Shown: positions 34,405-43,130 of the stretch, piece by piece
How positions within the stretch are numbered: position 1 is the stretch's first letter
Layout of the letters: each line of letters opens with the position of its first letter
Source of the DNA: Candidatus Krumholzibacteriia bacterium
GTDB lineage: Bacteria > Krumholzibacteriota > Krumholzibacteriia > JAJRXK01
DNA length: 64,000 nucleotides
Direction: 5' to 3'
Assembly: GCA_035268685.1 (NCBI GenBank)
Contig: DATFKK010000075.1
Span: forward strand, 1-64,000
Translations under genes and position numbers: made by a program
The notes under the pieces: model-generated
Databases searched by the model: none
Told to the model about the DNA's origin: nothing
The model's input: the letters and a program-made list of their open reading frames with translations, nothing else

Positions 34405-34773
34405 CTAGGCCGTCACGCCGAGCATGTTGAGCTTGTCCTGGAGCGCTTCCTTGGTGAAGGGCTTCATGATGTACTCGTCGGCTCCGGCTTCGAGGGCCTT
34501 GACGACCTGGGCGGTCTCGGTCTCGGTCGTGACCATGCACAGCTTCATGGAGGCGTACCGGTCTTCCTTGCGGACGGCCTTGACGAATTCGTAGCCGTTC
34601 ATCTCGGGCATGTTCCAGTCGACCAGCGCCAGGTCGAAGGGTTCGCCGCCCTGCAGCTGCTCGAGGGCCTCGGCCCCGTGGCCCGCCTCGACGACCTCGG
34701 CGCCGATGGATTTCAGCGTCTTCTTCAGGATCATGCGGATGGCGCGGGAATCGTCGATGACGAGTACTCGCAT
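34405..34773 (-). CDS. cheY: CheY-like response regulator (second)
   Basis: A 122-residue receiver-only protein with phosphoacceptor D52 in LALVDWNMPEMNGYEF, the acidic pair D7-D8, and K104 in YIMKPFTKE. It is more like canonical CheY than the copy at 31428-31790, especially in the YIMKPF segment. ATG 34773 has an AGGTGG-like site upstream; GTG 34782 is a three-codon-longer alternative. It sits between the receptor gene and cheB, 10 to 12 bases from each, so it is surely part of the main operon. Confidence 0.9.
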   Translation of the reverse strand: MRVLVIDDSRAIRMILKKTLKSIGAEVVEAGHGAEALEQLQGGEPFDLALVDWNMPEMNGYEFVKAVRKEDRYASMKLCMVTTETETAQVVKALEAGADEYIMKPFTKEALQDKLNMLGVTA

Positions 34774-34783
34774 TCTGCCCACC

Positions 34784-35941
34784 TCAACGATTGGCCACGT
34801 CGCCCTCGAGACTCGTGACGAGTCCGGTGAGCTCGGTGGTCATACGGGAGAAGTCCTCGATGGCGGCGCGGGTCTCGTCCGCCCCGGAAGCGGCGCTGCT
34901 CGCCGCCGTCGTCAGTCCGGCCATGTTGGCGCGGATGTGGACGCCGCTCTCGGCGGCGTCCTTCACGTTGCTGCGGATCGCGTCGGCGGTGCCGGCCTGT
35001 TCCTCGACGGCGCCGATGATCGATTCCTGGATCTCGTTGATCCGTTCGACCACCGTGCCGATCTGCTGGATGGCGCCCACCGCGTTCTGGGTGTCGTTCT
35101 GGATCGCTTCGATCTTCAGGCCGATGTCGCCGGTGGCCTTGGCCGTCTCGTTGGCGAGCTCGCGGACCTCGTTGGCCACGACGGCGAATCCGCGTCCGGC
35201 CTCGCCCGCGCGAGCGGCCTCGATGGTCGCGTTCAGGGCCAGCAGGTTGGTCTGCTCGGCGATCGAGTTGATCAGCTTGACCACGTTGCCGATCTCGGCG
35301 CTGCTCTGGCCGAGACGGGTCACGTTCTCGTTCGTGTTGCGCGCGGCGTCGACCGCGTCGCGGCCGACCTCACCGCCGTCGCGTGCGCTCGTGGCGACGG
35401 CATGGATGGTGTCGCTCAGCTCCTGCATCTTGTTGCTGACGGCTTCGACGCTCGTGTTCACGCGGTCGAAGTGGGAACTGATCATCTGCGCCTTGTCGGA
35501 GGTCTGGCCGGCGTTGCCGGTCATCACGAACATCAGGTCGCTCATCTGGCCGGCGGCCTGGGCCAGGTCGCGGACACTGCGGGCGACAGGGGTGGTGCGG
35601 TCCTGCACCGCCTGTTCGTGGTCCCGCACGCGGTCGACGATCCGGCGGACCCACGGCGCGGCCAATCCGTTGAGATCGAGCTGATCGGTCCGGTCGTGCG
35701 CGAGGGCGTCGGCCATCTCCTCGAGCGGCGAGAAGATCGTCCGCTGGGCGAGCCACGCTCCGCCCACGGCCCACGCCACCGCGAGACCGAGTCCCGGCAT
35801 CCATCCGGCCACGGATCCCACGACCACCGACGTGCCCGTGCCCAGACCGACGAGCGCGCCGCAGAACAGCGCTTCGCGGCTCGACCGCGATCCCGATGTC
35901 GTCTTGGTCGTCTCGTCCACGACGTCCTCCTCGGCTTCCAC
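34784..35941 (-). CDS. Methyl-accepting chemotaxis protein without periplasmic sensor
   Basis: A 385-residue chemoreceptor. Two membrane helices (about residues 25-45 and 49-68) form a hairpin with only a few residues between, so there is no periplasmic ligand domain. The rest is the coiled-coil signalling rod: the tip is [19 protein letters not shown] near residues 227-245, followed by [19 protein letters not shown]. It ends without the NWETF-type tether for CheR/CheB. Input may come from the membrane, from a partner protein or from cytoplasmic state. GTG 35941 is annotated; GTG 35920, preceded by GAGGAGG, is a good alternative. It is encoded in the che operon. Confidence 0.9.
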   Translation of the reverse strand: MEAEEDVVDETTKTTSGSRSSREALFCGALVGLGTGTSVVVGSVAGWMPGLGLAVAWAVGGAWLAQRTIFSPLEEMADALAHDRTDQLDLNGLAAPWVRRIVDRVRDHEQAVQDRTTPVARSVRDLAQAAGQMSDLMFVMTGNAGQTSDKAQMISSHFDRVNTSVEAVSNKMQELSDTIHAVATSARDGGEVGRDAVDAARNTNENVTRLGQSSAEIGNVVKLINSIAEQTNLLALNATIEAARAGEAGRGFAVVANEVRELANETAKATGDIGLKIEAIQNDTQNAVGAIQQIGTVVERINEIQESIIGAVEEQAGTADAIRSNVKDAAESGVHIRANMAGLTTAASSAASGADETRAAIEDFSRMTTELTGLVTSLEGDVANR

Positions 35942-35955
35942 GAGGTCCGGTGTGA

Positions 35956-36396
35956 TCAGGCGGCCGCGCCCTCGAATTCCATGAGCTTGTCCGGATCGAG
36001 GATCTGCAGCAGGCGGCCCTCGAGCTTGTACACGCCCGCGAGCAGGGCGCGGATCCGGGGATTCACGTTCTCGGGGGCGGCTTCGAGCAGGTCGTCGGCC
36101 GGCGACATGACGTCGCCGATCTCGTCGACCAGCAGGCTGACGCCGCCGTCCGGACGGCGGATCACGACGTTGATCGGACGTCGTCCGTCGGAGCGCGGTG
36201 GCAGACCGACGCGCTCACGGAGGTCGACCGCAGTCATGATCTGCCCCCGCAGGTTGATGAGGCCCCGGATCACCGGAGCGCTCAGCGGGACCTCGGTCAT
36301 CTCCTGGAAGCGCAGGATCTCCTGGACACGACCGACTTCGATCCCGAAGAAGTCGTCGTCGAGGTAGAAGGTGCAGTACTGCGTCTCGTTGGGCAC
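35956..36396 (-). CDS. cheW: Chemotaxis coupling protein CheW
   Basis: A 146-residue CheW that links receptors to the CheA kinase. [22 protein letters not shown] opens the fold, then [24 protein letters not shown] is the typical CheW core, and [20 protein letters not shown] the second subdomain. The start is GTG 36396 with AGGAGG five bases upstream, and the cheA stop lies nine bases before it. Arrays would be formed with the CheA encoded upstream and the receptor encoded downstream. Confidence 0.93.
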   Translation of the reverse strand: MPNETQYCTFYLDDDFFGIEVGRVQEILRFQEMTEVPLSAPVIRGLINLRGQIMTAVDLRERVGLPPRSDGRRPINVVIRRPDGGVSLLVDEIGDVMSPADDLLEAAPENVNPRIRALLAGVYKLEGRLLQILDPDKLMEFEGAAA

Positions 36397-36405
36397 GTCG
36401 GCCTC

Positions 36406-38730
36406 CTAGGCGATCGCCGTTTCCTGTTGGGTGAAGAACGACGGGTCGGCTGCCCGGATCACGCCCTCGGCGTCGACGAGGTCGGTCACGCGACCCTGGA
36501 TCACGGCCGAGCCGAGCAGGCCCGGCCGATCGCTCTCGCGCTTGACCGTGATGTTCTCGTGCACGATGTCGACGATGTCGTCGACGAGCAGACCCACGCT
36601 GCGGTCGTTCTTGGTGTAGACCACGACCTGCAGCTTCTCGTCGGCCTCGCGTGGCCGCGGCGCGTAGCCACCCAGGACGTTCGAGACCGGAATCAGCGGC
36701 AGCAGTTCGTCGCGGTACTGGACGACCTGCTGGGTGCCGGCCTGTTCCACGCGCTCGGGCTCGAATTCCTCGAGGCGGGCGACCATCTCCAGCGGCATGC
36801 CCAGGCGGGAACCCTCGCCGACGGTGAAGAGCAGCAGGGTCTTCCGCTCGCCGGCGTCGTCGGCTCCGTCGTCCTGCAGGGCGGCTCCGTGTTCGCGGAT
36901 CTCGCTGAGCACTCCGGCGCCCTGGGCGACACCGATCACGTCGAGGATCAGCGCCACCGCGCCGTCGCCCATGATCGTCGCCCCGGCGTAGGTCGCCAGG
37001 TTCTTGATCTCCGAACCCAGTGGCTTGACCACGATCTCCTCGGTGTCGTTGATCGAGTCGACGACCAGGCCGAAATCCCGTTCGTCGGCCTGGAGCACGA
37101 CGATGTTCACGATCGGGTCGTCGGGGTCGAGCTCGGCCTCGGGCAGGCCCAGCTCGCGATTCAGGTAGACCAGGGGCAGCAGGTTGCCACGCAGTCGGTA
37201 GACCGGCGTCCCGTGGATCAGCTCGATCCCGTTGCGGGCCACGTCGCCCTCGAGACGCAGCAGTTCGATCAGGCTCACCTGCGGGATCGCGAAACGGTTC
37301 TGCGCGGCCGCGACGATCTGCGCCGGGATGATCGCGAGTGTGAGCGGAATCTTGATCCGGAAGGTCGTGCCCTGTCCCGCGCGGGTCTGGATCTCGATGG
37401 TGCCGCCGATCTTCTCGATGTTCGTGCGGACCACGTCCATGCCGACGCCGCGCCCGGACACGTTCGTCACCTGCTTGGCCGTCGACAGGCCGGCCTTGAA
37501 GATCAGGTTCGCGACCTCGCGTTCGCTCATCGCCTCGGCCTGGTCCTCGGTGATGAGACCGTTGCGGACCGCCTTGGCGGCGATGGCGCCGGTGTCGATG
37601 CCGCCGCCGTCGTCGGCGATCTCGATGTTCACCAGCCCGCCCTCGTGGAAGGCGCGGAGCAACAGCACTCCCTCGGCGGGCTTGCCGTTCGCCCTGCGCG
37701 TCTCGCAGTCCTCCACGCCGTGGTCGACGGCGTTGCGGACGAGGTGGGTCAGCGGATCCTTGATCGCCTCGATCAGGGTCTTGTCGAGTTCGGTGTCCTT
37801 GCCCTCCATCTCCAGCCGGATCTTCTTGCCGCAGGAGTTGGCGAGGTCGCGGACCACGCGGGGAAGCTTGTTCCAGATGTTCCCGATCGGCTGCATGCGC
37901 GTCTTCATGACGTTCTCCTGCAGCTCGGAGGTGAGAACGTTCAGCCTCTGCGTGGTCGAGGCGAAGACCGGGTTCTGGACCTGGGCTCCGTACTGGAGGA
38001 TCTGGTTGCGGGCGAGGACGAGCTCGCCGACCAGGTTCATGAGCTTGTCGAGCAGGCCGACGTCGACCCGGATCGCCTGTTCGGTGGCGCTCCTGGCGGC
38101 GGCATCGGCTCTCGCCTGGGCCTGTTCCGACGGTGCCTGCGATTCGTTCGTCGGTGCCGCCTTGCTGACCTGCACCGTCGCGGCGTGGACCTGATCGACG
38201 GCCGGGTCGGCATCGGCCGTCCCGGCGTGGTCGTCGCACGCGTCGTCGGCCCCGGTCTCGTCGGGCGCCTCCGTCCCGTCCGTGACGTCTTCGGTCTGCA
38301 CGTCGGTGGCTGCGTCCGCGTCCTCCGCGCCGTCCTCGAGACCGCCCGTCTTCTGCAGGCGCTCGAGCTCGGCGATCAGGGCGGAGTAGTCGGTGTCCCC
38401 TTCGGTCTGCGTCGACTCGATGTGTCCGAGCATCTCGCGCACCGCGTCGCCCATGTGCAGCAGGGTGTCGGTGATCGGGCGGTTCACGGCCCAGTGGCCG
38501 TCGCGCAGCAGGCTCAGGAGGTTCTCCCCGGTGTGGGTGACCTTCTCGAGCTTGCCGAAGCCGAGGAACCCGCAGGTACCCTTGATCGTGTGGATCGTCC
38601 GGAAGATCGACGCGATGATGTCGGTCTCCTGCGGATTCTCCTCGAGCGAGACCATGTCCTGCTCGAGCTGATCGAGGTTCTCGTAACTCTCGACGAGGAA
38701 TTCCTGGAGGACTTCGTCCAGTTCGCTCAT
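36406..38730 (-). CDS. cheA: Chemotaxis histidine kinase CheA with tandem CheW-like domains
   Basis: A 774-residue CheA. The HPt domain (residues 1-105) carries phosphorylated H47 in RTIHTIKGTCGFLGF. A long acidic linker follows (about 110-205) with no recognisable P2 CheY-binding domain. The dimerisation helices and the ATPase come next, with N-box VRNAVDHGVED near 329, G1 DDGGGIDTG near 370 and G2 GRGVGMDVV near 423. Two CheW-like P5 domains follow in tandem (about 475-620 and 630-765); most CheA proteins have one. It is the first gene of the leftward che operon, 70 bases past a sigma-28-like promoter. Confidence 0.93.
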   Translation of the reverse strand: MSELDEVLQEFLVESYENLDQLEQDMVSLEENPQETDIIASIFRTIHTIKGTCGFLGFGKLEKVTHTGENLLSLLRDGHWAVNRPITDTLLHMGDAVREMLGHIESTQTEGDTDYSALIAELERLQKTGGLEDGAEDADAATDVQTEDVTDGTEAPDETGADDACDDHAGTADADPAVDQVHAATVQVSKAAPTNESQAPSEQAQARADAAARSATEQAIRVDVGLLDKLMNLVGELVLARNQILQYGAQVQNPVFASTTQRLNVLTSELQENVMKTRMQPIGNIWNKLPRVVRDLANSCGKKIRLEMEGKDTELDKTLIEAIKDPLTHLVRNAVDHGVEDCETRRANGKPAEGVLLLRAFHEGGLVNIEIADDGGGIDTGAIAAKAVRNGLITEDQAEAMSEREVANLIFKAGLSTAKQVTNVSGRGVGMDVVRTNIEKIGGTIEIQTRAGQGTTFRIKIPLTLAIIPAQIVAAAQNRFAIPQVSLIELLRLEGDVARNGIELIHGTPVYRLRGNLLPLVYLNRELGLPEAELDPDDPIVNIVVLQADERDFGLVVDSINDTEEIVVKPLGSEIKNLATYAGATIMGDGAVALILDVIGVAQGAGVLSEIREHGAALQDDGADDAGERKTLLLFTVGEGSRLGMPLEMVARLEEFEPERVEQAGTQQVVQYRDELLPLIPVSNVLGGYAPRPREADEKLQVVVYTKNDRSVGLLVDDIVDIVHENITVKRESDRPGLLGSAVIQGRVTDLVDAEGVIRAADPSFFTQQETAIA

Positions 38731-38798
38731 GCCACCGGCCTCGCGATTCGTGCTCCGATGTCCCGCACGCGGCGGGCTCGATTCGCTCTACGGGGCGG

Positions 38799-38826
38799 AT
38801 ATCGGTCGTCTCCGGGCCCGGCTTTA
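38799..38826 (-). promoter_or_regulatory. Candidate sigma-28 promoter of the che operon
   Basis: On the minus strand TAAAGCCG (38826-38819), 12 bases, ACCGATAT (38806-38799). The FliA pattern is TAAAGTTT-N11-GCCGATAA, so both boxes match well with one extra base in the spacer. cheA begins about 68 bases downstream. The remaining bases of the 38731-39013 gap show only the divergent promoter for the AtuA gene. Confidence 0.55.
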
Positions 38827-38907
38827 GGCGGGAATCCGGCGGACGGTGGCTCCCGGAGCTTCCCGGCCGCGGGTCGGGACGGGTGGTGGATCCACTCGGC
38901 GTGCTGG

Positions 38908-38936
38908 TGGACGCAACCCTCGGTGCTTTCTATACT
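38908..38936 (+). promoter_or_regulatory. Candidate promoter of the AtuA operon
   Basis: TGGACG (38908-38913), 17 bases, TATACT (38931-38936), about 78 bases before the ATG at 39014. Confidence 0.5.
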
Positions 38937-39013
38937 TGCCGACTCCGGCCAGAGGACGACCGCGCGCACCACCAGACGGTGGCCACCGCGACGCGGTCCG
39001 CGAAAGGTGATCG

Positions 39014-40807
39014 ATGAGCGAACGAGTGCTTCGGATCGGGAACGCGAGCGGTTACTGGGGCGACGACCTGACCGTGCTGCGGCGCCAGATCGAAGGCGGC
39101 CCCCTGGACTTCGTCACCCTGGACTTCCTCGCCGAGATCACCATGTCGATCCTTCAGAAGCAGCGGGATCGCGATCCGTCGGCCGGCTACGCCCGCGACT
39201 TCGTCGACCAGATGGACGAGGTCATGGCCGCGGCGCTCGAGCGCGACGTGGTGGTCATCAGCAACGCCGGCGGCGTGGCGCCCCGGGCCTGCGCGGACGC
39301 GATCCTCGAGCGCGTCCGGGCCCGTGGTCTGGACCCTCGGATCGGCGTGGTCGCCGGCGACGACCTGCTCGATCGCCTGCCGGGCTGGCACGAGGAGGGA
39401 GTCGACCTCTCCAACATGGACGACGGTCGGAGCTTCGACACGATCGTCGGGCGCGTGAGCAGTGCGAACGCCTACTTCGGAGCCGCTCCGGTCGTCCGGG
39501 CACTCGAAATGGGCGCGCAGATGATCGTCACCGGCCGCGTCACCGACACCGGGATTACCCTGGCCCCCATGATCCAGCGCCTGGGCTGGGCCGCCGACGA
39601 CTGGGATCGTCTGGCCGCGGGGATCGTCGCCGGTCACATCCTCGAGTGTGGAGCCCAGAGCACGGGGGGGAACTTCACCGACTGGCGCCGCGTGGGCGAC
39701 TTCCACCGCATCGGCTACCCGATCTGCGAGATGCACGAGGACGGAAGCTTCGTCCTGACCAAGCACGAGGGCACCGGCGGTATGGTGTCGGTCGAGACCA
39801 TCAAGGAACAGTTGCTGTACGAAATGGGGGATCCGCACCGCTACCTCACGCCGGACGTGGTGGTGGACTTCTCGAGCATCCGTCTCGAGTCCGACGGCCC
39901 GGACCGCGTGCGCGTGTGGGGCGTGCGAGGCGCGCCGCCGACCGAGTTCCTGAAGGTCTCGGTCAGCTACTCCGACGGGCACAAGGCCTCGGGCGCGGTG
40001 ATCGTCTCGGGCCCCGAGGCCCGCGACAAGTGCGAGGCCTTCGCCGACATCCTGTGGAAGCGACTTCCCGAGTACGAGGAATCGCTCACCGAGTACGTGG
40101 GTGCCGATGCGACCTGGGGTCCGCTCAGTCCGAGCGCCGATGCGAACGAGATCTACCTGCGCTTCGGAGCGCGCGACCACGACGCGGCGAAGCTGGGCGA
40201 GTTCAGCAAGATGCTTCCGGCGCTGATCCTCTCGGGGCCGCCGGGAGTGGCCGTCACCGGGGGGCGCCCACGGGTGCAGGGGGTGGTCGCCTACTGGCCG
40301 CTGCTCGTTCCACGCGAGCGCTGCACGGCGCAGGTGACCGTCGTCGCGGGAAGCGGCGAGGAGAGCGCCGAGGTCGGGTTCACCGGACCCACCGGACCCG
40401 GTGCCTGCGAGGGGACCGCGGCGACCCTCACCGAAGCGCCGGCTCCATCGGGTGAGACGGTCACGGTTCCCCTGCGGCGCGTGGCCCACGGGCGCAGCGG
40501 CGACAAGGGCGACACCTGCAACATCGGCGTCATCGCGCGGCATCCCGCCCTGTACGGTTGGATGCGGGACACCCTGACCGCGGAGTGGGTGAAGGAGCGC
40601 TTCACCGGAATCGCCCACGGCGACGTCGAGCGCTTCGAGGTGCCGAACCTCGACGCCCTGAACTTCCTCCTGCACGAGTCGTTGGGTGGGGGCGGGACCC
40701 TCGCGCTGAAGATCGACGCCCAGGGCAAGACCTTGAGCCACGCATTGCTCGGCTGCGAGGTCGAGATCGACCGCGCGCTGCTCGACCTCGTGGAGGACGC
40801 GTCGTGA
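39014..40807 (+). CDS. AtuA-family acyclic terpene utilisation protein
   Basis: A 597-residue protein of the AtuA (DUF1446) family. The main domain (about 5-455) has GNASGYWGDD, FVTLDFLAEITMS, NAGGVAPRAC and TGRVTDTGITLAP, all typical of the family. A C-terminal region (about 490-595) with AHGRSGDKGDTCNIGVIARHP is the small ferredoxin-fold domain that occurs fused to or beside AtuA. AtuA is needed for growth of Pseudomonas on citronellol and geraniol, but its reaction is not established. Here it leads an overlapping operon with a hydratase, biotin carboxylase and biotin carrier, as expected for an acyl-CoA carboxylation route. The stop overlaps the next start (GTGA). Confidence 0.88.
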   Translation: MSERVLRIGNASGYWGDDLTVLRRQIEGGPLDFVTLDFLAEITMSILQKQRDRDPSAGYARDFVDQMDEVMAAALERDVVVISNAGGVAPRACADAILERVRARGLDPRIGVVAGDDLLDRLPGWHEEGVDLSNMDDGRSFDTIVGRVSSANAYFGAAPVVRALEMGAQMIVTGRVTDTGITLAPMIQRLGWAADDWDRLAAGIVAGHILECGAQSTGGNFTDWRRVGDFHRIGYPICEMHEDGSFVLTKHEGTGGMVSVETIKEQLLYEMGDPHRYLTPDVVVDFSSIRLESDGPDRVRVWGVRGAPPTEFLKVSVSYSDGHKASGAVIVSGPEARDKCEAFADILWKRLPEYEESLTEYVGADATWGPLSPSADANEIYLRFGARDHDAAKLGEFSKMLPALILSGPPGVAVTGGRPRVQGVVAYWPLLVPRERCTAQVTVVAGSGEESAEVGFTGPTGPGACEGTAATLTEAPAPSGETVTVPLRRVAHGRSGDKGDTCNIGVIARHPALYGWMRDTLTAEWVKERFTGIAHGDVERFEVPNLDALNFLLHESLGGGGTLALKIDAQGKTLSHALLGCEVEIDRALLDLVEDAS

Positions 40808-41592
40808 GCCGTCTGCGTCTCGAGCCGTCGGGTGACGTCCTGACGATCGTCCTCGACCGCCCCGACGCGCGGAATGCGCTCGACGAGCAGGCCATCGCCG
40901 AACTGACCGAGGCCCTGCGCGGACCCGCGTCCGATTCCGGCGTGCGCTTCGTGGTGCTCCGGGGCGAGGGCAAGGTCTTCTGCGCCGGGGCCGACCTCGA
41001 CTACATGCGCCGCCTGGCGGCCGCCGACGACGAGACGAACCAGGCCGATGCACGCCGGCTCGGTGCGCTGTTCGACGCCATCGCCGGCTGTCCGCATCCC
41101 GTGCTCGCCGCGGTGCACGGCGCGGCGATCGGGGGCGGTATCGGACTCGTCGCGGCCGCCGACCTCGTGGTCGCGACCGAGGGCACGAAGTTCGGCTTCA
41201 CCGAGGTCCGCCTGGGCATCGTGCCCGGTGTGATCTCGCCCTACGCCGTGCGGCGGCTCGGACCGGCCGTCGCCCGCCGCCTGTTCCTCACCGGCGAGAT
41301 CTTCGCCGCACCCGTCGCGCGGGACTTCGGCCTGGTCGACGAGATCGTCGCCGACGGCGCACTCGATCCGGCGATCAGCCGCTGGGTCGAGCGGTTGCGG
41401 GTCGGGGGCCCCGGGGCACAGACCGCCGTGAAGCGGCTGCTCGACGACGTGCTCGACGCACCCCTGGCCGAGGCGGTGCAACGCACGCCGGCGCACATCG
41501 CCCGCCAGCGGGCCACCGACGAGGCGCGCGAGGGATTCGCCGCCTTCTTCGAGCGGCGCCCACCCTCGTGGTCGCCGGAGGCGAAGTCATGA
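40804..41592 (+). CDS. Enoyl-CoA hydratase, methylglutaconyl/isohexenylglutaconyl type
   Basis: A 262-residue crotonase-family hydratase. The oxyanion hole is formed by GKVFCAGADLDYMRR and HGAAIGGGIGLVAAADLVVA, and EVRLGIVPGVISPYAVRRLG carries the catalytic glutamate region in the form seen in LiuC/AtuE-type hydratases. In leucine or isoprenoid breakdown that enzyme follows the acyl-CoA carboxylase. The neighbours (AtuA before, biotin carboxylase after) favour this role over ordinary beta-oxidation. The start is GTG 40804, overlapping the AtuA stop by four bases; the end overlaps the carboxylase start by four. Confidence 0.87.
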   Translation: MSRLRLEPSGDVLTIVLDRPDARNALDEQAIAELTEALRGPASDSGVRFVVLRGEGKVFCAGADLDYMRRLAAADDETNQADARRLGALFDAIAGCPHPVLAAVHGAAIGGGIGLVAAADLVVATEGTKFGFTEVRLGIVPGVISPYAVRRLGPAVARRLFLTGEIFAAPVARDFGLVDEIVADGALDPAISRWVERLRVGGPGAQTAVKRLLDDVLDAPLAEAVQRTPAHIARQRATDEAREGFAAFFERRPPSWSPEAKS

Positions 41593-43130
41593 GGGCGCGT
41601 CCGTTCCGCCGCGTGCTCGTGGCCAACCGCGGGGAGATCGCCGTCCGCGTTCTTCGCGCCTGCCGACAGCGAGGACTCGAGACCGTGGCCGTGGTCAGCG
41701 AGGCCGACCGCGCGTCGCTGGCCGCTCAGTTGGCCGACCAGGTCGTCGAGATCGGTCCGGCCCCCGCCGCCGAGAGCTATCTGCGTATCGACGCCATCCT
41801 CGACGCCGCGCGGGGCACCGGCGCCGATGCGATCCATCCCGGCTACGGATTCCTGGCAGAGAACGCCGCCTTCGCCCGGGCCTGCGACGACGCCGGGGTG
41901 GTGTTCATCGGACCGGGTGCCGACGTGATCGATGCCATGGGGGTGAAGACCGAGGCCCGCCGCCGCATGGAAGAGGCCGGGGTGCCGGTCGTGCCCGGGG
42001 CGCTGCTCGAGGGCGACGACCCTGCGGCCTGGGAGGCCGCCGGCTCCGGCGTCGGCTATCCGTTGCTCGTGAAGGCCGCCGCCGGAGGTGGGGGCAAGGG
42101 CATGCGCGCCGTCCACGGAGCGGCGGATCTGGTCGACGCGATCGGCGCCGCCCGCCGGGAGGCGGCCAGTGCCTTCGGCGACGCCACCGTGTACCTGGAA
42201 CGACTGCTGATCCGGCCACGCCACGTGGAGGTCCAGGTCCTCGGCGACACCCACGGTCACGTCCTGCACCTGGGCGAGCGTGATTGTTCGGTACAGCGTC
42301 GGCACCAGAAGGTGGTGGAGGAGTCGCCCGCCCCCGGGCTGAGCGACGACCTGCGGGCGCGCCTGCACGACGCCGCGGTGCGTGCCGCCCGGGCCGTGGA
42401 CTACGTCGGCGCCGGAACCGTCGAGATGCTGCTCGACGCATCGGGGGACTTCTTCTTCCTCGAGATGAACACCCGTCTGCAGGTCGAACATCCCGTGACC
42501 GAGAACGTCACCGGGGTCGACCTGGTGGAGGCCCAGTTGCGCGTGGCCGCCGGCGAACGGCTGGCGCTCACGCAGGACGAGATCCGCGCCCACGGTCACT
42601 CGATCGAGGTGCGGCTGTACGCCGAGGATCCCGCCCGGGGCTTCCTGCCGCAGACGGGCACGCTGCACCTCTTCGAACCGCCGGCAGGTCCGGGCGTGCG
42701 CGTGGACACCGGCGTGACGACGGGCAGCGAGGTCACGCTGCACTACGACCCGATGATCGCGAAGCTGTGCGCGTGGGGCGCGGACCGCGAACAGTCGCGC
42801 CGGCGTCTGATCGAGGCCCTGAGCGAGACCACCGTGCTCGGTCCGACGACGAACCTGTCGCACCTGCTGGCGATCCTCGGACACGAGGCCTTCGCCTCGG
42901 GTGCGGTGCACACCGGATTCCTCGAAGAGCACCTGGCCGACTGGAGCCCCGACGGCGAGGGGAACGTGGACACCGACGAGGCCCTGTGGCTGGCGGCGGC
43001 GGCGAGTTTCGCTCTCGACCCGGGGGGCGGGACGGCGCGCCGTTCCGACCGCGACACGATCGGCGAGGCGCCGGGACCCTGGGAGGACCTGGGTCCGCTG
43101 CGCCTGGTCCCCGCGCGGGAGGACGGATGA
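41589..43130 (+). CDS. Biotin carboxylase subunit of an acyl-CoA carboxylase
   Basis: A 513-residue biotin carboxylase that uses ATP and bicarbonate to carboxylate biotin. It begins RRVLVANRGEIAVRVLRACR; the ATP-grasp glycine loop is KAAAGGGGKGMRAVH, and CSVQRRHQKVVEESPAP and FLEMNTRLQVEHPVTE carry the catalytic Lys/Glu/Arg residues. In methylcrotonyl- and geranyl-CoA carboxylases this subunit is usually about 650 residues because the biotin carrier is fused to its end; here the carrier is the separate, overlapping next gene. The matching carboxyltransferase is not in this operon but may be the one at 25230-26837. Confidence 0.92.
   Translation: MRARPFRRVLVANRGEIAVRVLRACRQRGLETVAVVSEADRASLAAQLADQVVEIGPAPAAESYLRIDAILDAARGTGADAIHPGYGFLAENAAFARACDDAGVVFIGPGADVIDAMGVKTEARRRMEEAGVPVVPGALLEGDDPAAWEAAGSGVGYPLLVKAAAGGGGKGMRAVHGAADLVDAIGAARREAASAFGDATVYLERLLIRPRHVEVQVLGDTHGHVLHLGERDCSVQRRHQKVVEESPAPGLSDDLRARLHDAAVRAARAVDYVGAGTVEMLLDASGDFFFLEMNTRLQVEHPVTENVTGVDLVEAQLRVAAGERLALTQDEIRAHGHSIEVRLYAEDPARGFLPQTGTLHLFEPPAGPGVRVDTGVTTGSEVTLHYDPMIAKLCAWGADREQSRRRLIEALSETTVLGPTTNLSHLLAILGHEAFASGAVHTGFLEEHLADWSPDGEGNVDTDEALWLAAAASFALDPGGGTARRSDRDTIGEAPGPWEDLGPLRLVPAREDG

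Noticed and set aside
36427-40455. A 1342-codon open frame on the plus strand across cheA and AtuA
   Set aside because: It is antisense to cheA and then out of frame with AtuA, both of which have complete domain sets; long false frames are expected at this G+C content.
39014-40807. AtuA-family protein as an ordinary hydratase
   Set aside because: The N-terminal GNASGYWGDD and TGRVTDTGITLAP blocks are specific to the AtuA/DUF1446 family, and no crotonase motif is present.
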